In this document: in pieces, positions 1 to 5,999 of the stretch | Layout: each line of letters begins with the position of its first letter | How positions within the stretch are numbered: position 1 is the first letter of the stretch | DNA from: Planctomycetota bacterium | Lineage (GTDB): Bacteria > Planctomycetota > J058 > JARGOJ01 | NCBI GenBank assembly: GCA_029210225.1 | Contig: JARGOJ010000089.1 | Coordinates: forward strand, 1 to 15,386 | Length of the DNA stretch: 15,386 nt | Direction of reading: 5' to 3' | Position numbers and translations under genes: made by a program | Notes under the pieces: model-generated | The model's input: the letters and a program-made list of their open reading frames with translations, nothing else | What the model was told of the DNA's origin: nothing | The model's database searches: none

Positions 1-1
1 A

Positions 2-493
2 GCAGAAAACTCGATCTCTCGTTCGCAGCGTATCAAGAGAATCGGGCAGCGCTGTGAGTCAGAGTGGGTTAAAATGAGGGAGTTATGTTTGGACTATGTC
101 GGCGCAAAGGAGAGTAGGGTTATGGAAAAGACATTGGCTGAATCGCTGGGAGATCGCATACGACGGGAGGCTCTTGAGCAAGGTCTTGAGAAAGGTCGCG
201 AAGAAGGTCGACAGGAAGGTCGAGAGGAAGGTCGGGAAGAAGGTCGGGAAGAAGGGGAGTTGATTGGTCAAGAGAGAGGCGAGTTGATTGGACAAGAGAG
301 GGGCGAGTTGATTGGCCAGCGAAAGGCTCTGTCGCTGATTTTTGCTGAACAATTCCAAGAGAAAACGGTGACCCAGATTCTAGAGGTGCTAGGGCAGGTG
401 ACTGAAATGAATCAGCTTGCTTCGCTCCTTTCGAACAGGCACAAGTTTCGGACCTGGGACGAATTTTGTAGTGAGGTCGCAGCTTCACAGTAG
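2..493 (+). CDS. C-terminal part of an Rpn-like (PD-(D/E)XK nuclease/transposase family) protein, 5' end outside window
   Basis: The frame is open from base 2 to the stop at 491-493, with no stop before the first ATG (74), so the gene probably begins left of the window. What remains is the tail typical of Rpn/TIGR01784-type proteins: a short helix around MEKTLAES (coded from 122), a Glu/Gly/Arg run built on GREEG repeats (179-250), three GELIGQER-type octapeptides (254-319), then a helical end with the pattern ALSLIFAEQF...ILEVLGQV...LASLL. In this family an N-terminal nuclease domain precedes such a tail and acts in DNA cleavage, recombination or defence; that domain cannot be seen here. An internal ATG at 122 has AAGGAG (107-112) nine bases upstream and could start a short C-terminal product. 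Family assignment rests on architecture only. Confidence 0.6.
   Translation, partial: AENSISRSQRIKRIGQRCESEWVKMRELCLDYVGAKESRVMEKTLAESLGDRIRREALEQGLEKGREEGRQEGREEGREEGREEGELIGQERGELIGQERGELIGQRKALSLIFAEQFQEKTVTQILEVLGQVTEMNQLASLLSNRHKFRTWDEFCSEVAASQ
179..319 (+). repeat. In-frame tandem repeats in the Rpn-like tail: six 12-bp units, then a 24-bp unit about 2.7 times
   Basis: Bases 179-250 are six 12-bp units of the form gaaggtcgngan, coding for E-G-R-E type tetrapeptides. Bases 254-277, 278-301 and 302-319 are near-identical 24-bp units coding GELIGQER. Both unit lengths are multiples of three, so gain or loss of units keeps the frame and only changes the length of the charged helix. Confidence 0.9.
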
Positions 494-629
494 TCGTTGA
501 AACAATTTTGCCATCCCTGGGTCATAGGAGTTGTCGGTCGGAGCATTTGTTTCTGAGTGAAGGGCTGTGTTATGGATCGGGGAAAGGGCATGTGGATTAA
601 GAATGACAAAGCGCTAAGGAAGTCGTTCC

Positions 630-932
630 ATGGAAAGAACAATGGCTGAAGCGATGATGGCTCGTGTTGAAGAGGCTTATAAAACTCAGTACCAAGCGGG
701 CTATGCAGAGGGTTTTGCGGCGGGCCTCTTAGAGGGCCACTGGCGAGCCGTACAAAATATGAAGACTCTTATTCTATCTCGAATGAGACCTCTGTTTGAG
801 GATCGGAGTGAGGCTGAGATCAACCAGGCCTTTGAGGCGCTGGCTGACTTGGTTCGTCAGGGCCAGAATGTTGTCACTCTCTTTAACATAGATTCCTGGG
901 ATGCTTATTGGCGAGAGCCTAAGTCCGACTGA
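630..932 (+). CDS. Free-standing Rpn-tail-like small protein (100 aa)
   Basis: The protein starts MERTMAEAMM and matches the neighbouring Rpn-like tail, which has MEKTLAES at the same place. It then has a degenerate Gly-Glu segment (AGYAEGFAAGLLEG, about residues 24-37) and a helical end of about 60 residues (LILSRM...INQAFEALADLV...). The homology extends to the DNA: AAGGA sits nine bases before the ATG (616-620), as in the neighbour. An in-frame TAA at 615-617 rules out a longer form, so no nuclease domain is attached. It is either a 5'-truncated relic of a second rpn-like gene or a real small protein made only of the tail. Start 630 is the first ATG after the stop. Confidence 0.55.
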   Translation: MERTMAEAMMARVEEAYKTQYQAGYAEGFAAGLLEGHWRAVQNMKTLILSRMRPLFEDRSEAEINQAFEALADLVRQGQNVVTLFNIDSWDAYWREPKSD

Positions 933-964
933 CAGAATGCCCTGACACCTAAGTCCTCCGGTCT

Positions 965-1423
965 ATGGGCAGCAAAGGGAAGTTCTCGGGGCATTCTCCC
1001 CACAAGCTTATCAAAGCCGTCACGCGGCTTATTCGTCGCCATCAACTCGAGGGTGTCATTGAGCACTCTGGAGAGGGCGCTCATCATTCATGGTCTCGGG
1101 CTCTGGAGCGCTGCCATTGCATTGTGACGGTCAAGAAGCTCCGAGATGACCGGCAAGATCTCTATCAGGCCTACGCTCACTGCTACGGGGGCTTTGGAGC
1201 TAGGGCTTGTGGACATCGATTTATCGAGGGTGACTTGGCGCGTGTCCTCGCTCAGATTCAGGGGGCGCTGATCGAACTCTTGCCGCTTTACAAGGTGGCG
1301 GGTGCTATGCCCAGTCCTGAGATGCTGGCTGACTTCTATTCACGAGTCAGTTTGGACCAGCAATTAGAAGAATTTATTGCGAATGCCAGAGCGGAGTTAG
1401 AATCGCCTCGGGGACCTCCGTGA
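965..1423 (+). CDS. Hypothetical protein, 152 aa, unrecognised
   Basis: I do not recognise a family. The protein is soluble, with no signal peptide or membrane segment. It has a basic N-terminal helix (HKLIKAVTRLIRRH, residues 13-26), a His-rich patch (HSGEGAHHSW, 34-43), four Cys (50, 52, 73, 82) and a helical C-terminal half. ATG 965 is the only usual start after the in-frame TAA at 950-952, but no good ribosome binding site precedes it, which leaves the start uncertain. It lies 32 bases after the Rpn-tail-like ORF on the same strand, and the short string cctaagtcc occurs both at the end of that ORF and just before this one. Confidence 0.45.
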   Translation: MGSKGKFSGHSPHKLIKAVTRLIRRHQLEGVIEHSGEGAHHSWSRALERCHCIVTVKKLRDDRQDLYQAYAHCYGGFGARACGHRFIEGDLARVLAQIQGALIELLPLYKVAGAMPSPEMLADFYSRVSLDQQLEEFIANARAELESPRGPP

Positions 1424-1593
1424 ATGCTCGGATTTAGTTGCCTGTGAGGCGCCGTTGGTATGCTCCTGATTCCTTTGTTTTATTGGTGTTTGCTGGATGT
1501 TATTGAGCCGTGAATCGGGTGCTCATCGGTTAAAATAGGGCTTGTGTAAAGGATAAAAATTCGATTCCGATTCTTGAAAAAACTGGAGAATGA

Positions 1594-2214
1594 ATGCCTG
1601 AAGAGAGTGATTATGATCTTGATCAGATAAAGGTCATGACTGGCGCCGAGCACGTTCGAAAGCGCCCAGGGATGTACTTCCGTGACTGCTTTGAAGCGAA
1701 TTCGTTGAGCTTCCTGCCGATTGCTGCGTCTTGCCATGCATTTGATGAGGCCGTTGATGGGCATTGTCAGTCGTTGAAGATAGAGTTAGATCAGTCTAAG
1801 TTCTCACTGTCCTACGAGGCGGGAATGTCGCTGTTGACTCATGGGAGTGGTCTTCCTGTGGCAGAGGTGCTTCTCACGAAGCTCTTTGCGTGTGCCCATA
1901 CGAAACGTCATCGGGAGATCGAGGGGGCGTTTTGTATCGTTCCTATTGTGGCGATCAATGTCGCGTCAACACGTTGTGAGTTGACCTCTGTTTGGCAGAA
2001 TAAGAAGGCAAGCTTTGTTTTTGAAGAGGGCAAGACCATCTCAAAGACTGAGATTGTCGATTGCTTGGAGGATGATCAAACCCAGCTCAGGTTTTGGCCA
2101 GACTTTGAATTACTGAATCACCTGGAGTTGGACTACAAAGGCGTGATTGAGCATGTGAGCAGACTTGGGGATCTGTTGCCCGAGCTTGATATTTGCGTAG
2201 CGGAAATGAGTTGA
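1594..2214 (+). CDS. Stand-alone, catalytically degenerate GyrB/ParE-type GHKL ATPase domain (pseudoenzyme), 206 aa
   Basis: Residues 7-28 (YDLDQIKVMTGAEHVRKRPG, then MY) are close to the N-terminus of DNA gyrase B/ParE. FDEAVDGHC (50-58) matches the helix IDEALAGHC, PVAEVLLTKL (88-97) matches the segment SAAEVIMTVL, and QLRFWPDFE (164-172) matches MVRFWPSLE. The protein ends where the transducer domain would begin, so it is only the nucleotide-binding fold. Key residues are gone: by alignment with E. coli GyrB, Glu42 is Ala44, Asp45 is Cys47, Asn46 is His48, DDGRGIP reads YEAGMSL (74-80) and the glycine box HGVG reads CIVP (114-117). ATP binding and hydrolysis are therefore unlikely. GGAG at 1585-1588 precedes the ATG. 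The next gene, 83 bases on, is a kinase-macro fusion. A role in binding gyrase, or as a decoy, is speculation. Confidence 0.85.
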   Translation: MPEESDYDLDQIKVMTGAEHVRKRPGMYFRDCFEANSLSFLPIAASCHAFDEAVDGHCQSLKIELDQSKFSLSYEAGMSLLTHGSGLPVAEVLLTKLFACAHTKRHREIEGAFCIVPIVAINVASTRCELTSVWQNKKASFVFEEGKTISKTEIVDCLEDDQTQLRFWPDFELLNHLELDYKGVIEHVSRLGDLLPELDICVAEMS

Positions 2215-2216
2215 AG

Positions 2217-2260
2217 GATCTTACATTGACTTCTCCAGTCAGAGGGTTTTTCGTAAGATC
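2217..2260 (+). promoter_or_regulatory. Nested inverted repeats between the GyrB-like and kinase genes
   Basis: gatcttac (2217-2224) is complementary to gtaagatc (2253-2260). Inside lies a second hairpin, tgact (2227-2231) with agtca (2237-2241) and a five-base loop, followed by gagggttttt. It starts three bases after the GyrB-like stop codon. It could be a weak terminator or an attenuator that sets expression of the kinase relative to the upstream gene. Confidence 0.4.
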
Positions 2261-2297
2261 TGTATCTAGGGTCAATTGTTAACGGAGGTGGGGAGAC

Positions 2298-3632
2298 ATG
2301 GAGCGAGGGTCAAAATTTCGTGGATTGGTGATACACAGCATTCTCGGCGCCGGAGCCATGGGGGAAGCCTATCTTGCGAGCCATCCTGTTCTTCGCACGT
2401 CTCTTGTGGTCAAGACGTTCAAGGTCACACCCAATGTTGATATCTTCTCAGAAGCCCACCTCGCAGCCAGGGTCCGTTCGACAAATATCGTGAGCGCTCT
2501 TGATGCTGGAGTTGAATCGGGAGTGGCCTTCGTTGTTCAAGATTATGTTGATGGGATTGACCTCGCTGAGTTGTTGTCGAGAACGAATAAAATGAACTGG
2601 CGTTTACCCATTGGGGTTGTTGCCGATCTTGTCTGTGGAGCTGCTCGCGGGCGTCACGCCATTCATCAGGCCGGGGTTATTCATAGAGATGTCAAACCTG
2701 CCAATCTCTTTATGAAGGGGTCTGGTGAGTGCGCGGTTGGAGATTTCGGAATTGCTGTCTCCGAGGGGGGAAATGGCGGTCCGACCGCAGGCACTCCCCG
2801 ATTCATGGCTCCGGAGCAGTGGGACAATGAAATGACGGACAGACGTACAGATGTCTATGCCCTTGGAGGAAGCGCCCACATGCTCGCTACGGGCAGTCCC
2901 CCATTCAAAGCTCAGAATATGATACAGCACGCCCATGCGCATACCACGACGAATTACAGGGCCCCTGAGACTGATAGTCCCGAAGAAGCATTTTTCTTTT
3001 CTGTTGTGTCCAAGGCTTTAAAGAAGATTCCGGAGGAGAGACAGGGTTCTACTGAGGAAATCGCCAAGAAATTGATGATGATCGTCGAGCCGAGGCCGCA
3101 GCTTACCGACCGAACTGAGCGAAGCGCCCGCTTTGGCGATCTGACCATTGCATTGTCGAAAGGCGATATCGCAAAGGCGAGGGTGGATGTCATTGTCAGC
3201 GCTGCAAACTGGAAATTGGGAATGCATGTTGGAGTGGCTGGGGCTTTAAGAAAGGCGGGCGGCGATGAAATAGAAGAGGAAGCGGAGAAATCGGCGCCTG
3301 CTTCCATGGGTGACGTCGTTTGGACGGGAGCTGGAAAGCTCAATGCTCAATATGTTGCCCATGCCATCGCGGCTTTAGGTGGCGCGGTTTGTATTCAACG
3401 CTGTATGTTCCGAATTCTCTTGGAGGCGGAAGAGCGAAAAATGCAGTCGATGGCTTTGCCGGCTCTTGGAACCGGTGTTGGACAGGTTCCAATGTCCCTG
3501 GCTGCGTCTCAAATTCTCGAAGCCATTCAGACCTTTGCGTGGCTAAAGCCCCAGCATGTTCGCAATATCCACTTGATATTGTTTGACGATCCAGCGCTCG
3601 CGACCTGGAAGAGTGTTCTTGACTCCATCTAA
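2298..3632 (+). CDS. Ser/Thr protein kinase fused to a macro domain, 444 aa
   Basis: The N-terminal Hanks-type kinase (about residues 8-262) has all catalytic elements: glycine loop GAGAMG (17-22), Lys39, alpha-C Glu52, HRDVKPAN (129-136), DFG (149-151), TAGTPRFMAPEQ activation segment (163-174), D185 and R248. After a short linker, a macro domain (about 281-440) shows KGDI (288-291), VIVSAAN (298-304; usual first Asn is Ser), GVAGALRKAGG (312-322), MGDVVWTGAGKL (337-348), YVAHAI and ALPALGTGVG (386-395). Macro domains bind or hydrolyse ADP-ribose and related nucleotides, so the enzyme may couple phosphorylation to an ADP-ribose signal. There is no transmembrane or PASTA segment, so it is cytosolic. 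The start is supported by GGAGGTGGGGAGA just upstream. It lies 83 bases after the GyrB-like gene and is plausibly co-transcribed. Substrate unknown. Confidence 0.9.
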   Translation: MERGSKFRGLVIHSILGAGAMGEAYLASHPVLRTSLVVKTFKVTPNVDIFSEAHLAARVRSTNIVSALDAGVESGVAFVVQDYVDGIDLAELLSRTNKMNWRLPIGVVADLVCGAARGRHAIHQAGVIHRDVKPANLFMKGSGECAVGDFGIAVSEGGNGGPTAGTPRFMAPEQWDNEMTDRRTDVYALGGSAHMLATGSPPFKAQNMIQHAHAHTTTNYRAPETDSPEEAFFFSVVSKALKKIPEERQGSTEEIAKKLMMIVEPRPQLTDRTERSARFGDLTIALSKGDIAKARVDVIVSAANWKLGMHVGVAGALRKAGGDEIEEEAEKSAPASMGDVVWTGAGKLNAQYVAHAIAALGGAVCIQRCMFRILLEAEERKMQSMALPALGTGVGQVPMSLAASQILEAIQTFAWLKPQHVRNIHLILFDDPALATWKSVLDSI

Positions 3633-3736
3633 GTGTCAGCTCAAGCATTGTGGTTCATGTTCTCTGAGCGCTATTCCCCAGGATATACATTGATTCCTTT
3701 GATTGATTGGCCTCAGTCATTGGTTATGGAATTCGT

Positions 3737-3765
3737 TTGACAAGACAATCGCTAGGGGTTTAGAT
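3737..3765 (+). promoter_or_regulatory. Candidate sigma70-type promoter of the selenoprotein gene
   Basis: TTGACA at 3737-3742 is a perfect -35 box. After a 17-base spacer comes TTAGAT at 3760-3765, a weak -10 box with three of six matches. It ends 43 bases before the ATG at 3809. Box matching only. Confidence 0.4.
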
Positions 3766-3808
3766 CAATTCAAAGTGATTTGGTTTAAATGAATGCGAAA
3801 GGAATCAA

Positions 3809-4927
3809 ATGATTAGAATCATTGCGTTTAGCTTTATTCTATTGTGCCCTATGACAGCGTTAGCTCAGGACCCCGCCCAGGATCCAGTCAAAGAGACAGC
3901 AACGCAAAAATTGGCGACTTTGAATAAGGAGTTTAGTGACGCGAATCGCAAGTACAGAGAAGGATTGGCGAAGATCAAAGACCGGAATGAACGTTACGCG
4001 TTCATGCGGAAAATGAATCCTAGCAATCAGTTTGCTGCTAAGTTCTTAACGCTCGCTGAAGAAAACCCTAAAGATCCTGCGGCTTTCAAGGCGCTTCTAA
4101 CGGTGCTTCGATCACGCTCCTATGTCGCAATGCAAAAAGCGCTGAGCTTACTCGGTACTCATCATGCAGGAAGTAAAGATGTCAAACAAGCGTTTTGGAG
4201 CGCTTCGAGAGTCAATGGAGCGGCGGATTTCTTTCGTAAAGTGATCAAAGAAAACAAAGCGCCGGAGACTGTTGGGGCGGCGACTTATATGTTGGCGTCA
4301 TCCCTCGCTCGTAGTCGGAAAAAGGAAGAGCTCGCCGAAGCTGAGGCGCTCTTTAAGACTGTCAATGAGAAATACGCGGATGTAACTTTTGGCCGAGGGA
4401 AGCTTGGCGCCCAGGCGAACAACGCGCTCTTCAAATTAATTAAATTGAAGATAGGCAGCGTCGCTCCTGATATTGAAGGAGAAGATGTTGACGGAGTGAA
4501 ATTTAAACTCAGCGATTACCGAGGGAAGGTTGTTGTTCTTGATTTCTGGGGTGACTGGTGACCGCCTTGCCGGGCTATGTACCCACACGAGCGGTCGCTC
4601 GTGAAGAAATATGCAAAAGATCCTTTCGTCATTATCGGTGTTAACAGCGACAAGAAAGCACGCCTCAAAACAGCCATGAAGAAGAATGGCATCACCTGGC
4701 GTTCATTTTGGGATGGTGGGAACACTCGCGGCCCCATCGCCAGAAAATGGGGCGTCTCCGGTTGGCCAACCATCTATGTCCTCGATGCTAAGGGCGTGAT
4801 TCGCTATAAGAGTGTTCGCGGTAAAAGCATGGACAAGGCCATTGAGACACTCCTCGCTGAAATGAAAGAAAAGAAGGCCGATAAGGAAGAAGAGAAGAAA
4901 GCGCCGAAGAAAAAGGCCAAGTTCTAA
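3809..4927 (+). CDS. Exported thioredoxin-fold (TlpA/redoxin-type) selenoprotein with Sec-Pro-Pro-Cys motif, 372 aa, read through TGA 4559-4561
   Basis: The N-terminus is a signal peptide (residues 1-19, ending TALA before QD). Residues about 25-215 are helical and TPR-like. The redoxin domain starts at IGSVAPDIEG (about 218) and continues GKVVVLDFWGDW, then UGA (codon 251), then PPCRAMYPHE. In relatives that position is the first Cys of CxxC. The frame runs unchanged through the UGA to a complete domain: GVNSD, ITWRSFWDGG, GWPTIYVLD with cis-Pro320, and a Lys/Glu-rich tail (about 351-372). Reading UGA as selenocysteine gives one full-length protein with a U-P-P-C active site, Cys254 as resolving Cys. 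A SECIS-like hairpin lies at 4586-4603. It likely acts as a thiol-disulfide oxidoreductase outside the cytoplasm. AAAGGAA (3798-3804) precedes the ATG. A simple nonsense mutation is the alternative; the sel genes would lie elsewhere. Confidence 0.85.
4586..4603 (+). promoter_or_regulatory. Bacterial SECIS-like hairpin for UGA recoding
   Basis: cacgagc (4586-4592) and gctcgtg (4597-4603) form a perfect 7-bp stem closed by the tetraloop GGUC (4593-4596). The same GGUC loop is the SelB-binding feature of the E. coli fdhF SECIS. It lies 31 bases after the UGA at 4559-4561, inside the spacing known for bacterial SECIS elements. UGA is followed by C, as in fdhF. The hairpin is coding, within PHERSLVK. 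Confidence 0.75.
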
Positions 4928-4953
4928 ATTTCAATCTTTAGTTTGTATTTCTT

Positions 4954-4990
4954 GAAAGAGCGGCCGGATAATGGCGGCTCTTTCTAATTT
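4954..4990 (+). terminator. Rho-independent terminator after the selenoprotein gene
   Basis: gaaagagc (4954-4961) pairs with gctctttc (4977-4984), extended inward past one mismatch by gcc/ggc. The following bases are T-rich (taatttt). It starts 27 bases after the stop codon. Confidence 0.65.
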
Positions 4991-5054
4991 TGGTGACTCC
5001 AAGGGCGGTGTTGTCATGAAATGACGACAATAGACGTGAAGGGCGAAATGAGAA

Positions 5055-5789
5055 ATGAGACTGACAGGAATCATTGATTTTTCAGGAGCTTTCGGATTTG
5101 AAGAGGAGGGGGGAAGGTCTTTGCATTTTTCTCTCGCTGCTTACTCTTTAGATGAGGAGACCATGATCGAGGAGCCATTGGCGATTTGGAAATTGCTTTC
5201 CAAGAAGAAGTTGGAGAAGGCTTTGGATCAGATTGATCCGTTGGCAATTGTGACTCTGTCTGGTCAATTATCTCCGGACGATCCAGGGGTATTCCAGTTG
5301 AAGAAGATTAAGGACGTTCACGAAGCTCATCCTTTGTTTGATGGTCATCGTGCTAAGTTGTTGGAGTCTGTCTGTCATGTGAGTCAATTGTTTGGTCCTA
5401 TGAAATTGGACCGTCAGGTCAATCACTATGAGGGAGCTGGAGTTTGGTGCGGAGAGGCTGTCTCTGTTACCTTTTGTGTTGAGGAAAGCGCCGAGTTAAA
5501 AGGACTGGAGAAGATCGCGAAAAAATTGTGGGGAAATCAAAAGAAATGGAGCCAGACTATTAAGGCTTACGCGACGAAGAAGCTACGCCATGTACTAAAT
5601 GACTGTTGGCTTGAGGATGGAGAGAAGCTATACAGCAAGAAGAAATTTTGTAAGAAATTGAGCTTAAGGACTATTTCATTGGACATTAGAGGCTTTACGT
5701 TTTGGTTCGACGACGGTGATATGTTTTTGGGTCATTCTGTGTATGTCACAGGGACACTGAAGAAGGGACCTCAATTCGCGTCGATTTAA
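5055..5789 (+). CDS. DUF2262-type protein, 244 aa
   Basis: The C-terminal half (about residues 118-244) carries features I associate with DUF2262: VNHYEGAGVWCGEAVSVTF (122-140), a helical segment ending KLRHVLNDCWLED (176-188), then FTFWFDDGDMFLGHSVYVTG (214-233) with the acidic FDDGD core and a closing LKKGP. The biochemical role of this family is not known to me. The N-terminal half (1-115) looks like a separate beta-rich domain (LTGIIDFSGAFGFE, LSGQLSPDDPGVFQL). No signal peptide or membrane segment is seen, so it is cytosolic. ATG 5055 begins a run consistent with the domain; another ATG at 5048 is out of frame. The ribosome binding site is weak (GAAGGG, 5037-5042). It follows a terminator and is probably its own transcription unit. 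Confidence 0.75.
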   Translation: MRLTGIIDFSGAFGFEEEGGRSLHFSLAAYSLDEETMIEEPLAIWKLLSKKKLEKALDQIDPLAIVTLSGQLSPDDPGVFQLKKIKDVHEAHPLFDGHRAKLLESVCHVSQLFGPMKLDRQVNHYEGAGVWCGEAVSVTFCVEESAELKGLEKIAKKLWGNQKKWSQTIKAYATKKLRHVLNDCWLEDGEKLYSKKKFCKKLSLRTISLDIRGFTFWFDDGDMFLGHSVYVTGTLKKGPQFASI

Positions 5790-5999
5790 CGGAGTTTTGC
5801 CGCTTACTTTCGTTTCTTGAGCAGGCCCTCATGAGCCGGTTGTTGAGCGAGTGTTATTGCTTGAGGACGTTTCATCTTTGGATTTTCAATAGACCTTTTG
5901 TGGAACGCGAACTTTGCCTAAAGCGGAAGACGACACGCCGAGCTCGTGAGATAGAGGAGCTTCTACAACAAGCCCAGCGAAAGTCTCCGCGCCCGTGAA

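Noticed and set aside
179..319. Short repeats as a CRISPR array
   Set aside because: The repeats are contiguous 12- and 24-bp coding units with no spacers.
4559..4561. TGA as an ordinary stop or sequencing error, giving two separate genes
   Set aside because: The residue at the TGA is the redox-active Cys position, the frame is kept on both sides, and a hairpin with a GGUC loop follows at the proper distance. The second ORF would have no ribosome binding site and would start in the middle of the active site.
5831..5998. 55-codon ORF between the DUF2262 and serpin genes
   Set aside because: It has no good ribosome binding site, a mixed basic composition and no recognisable motif. It may be chance.
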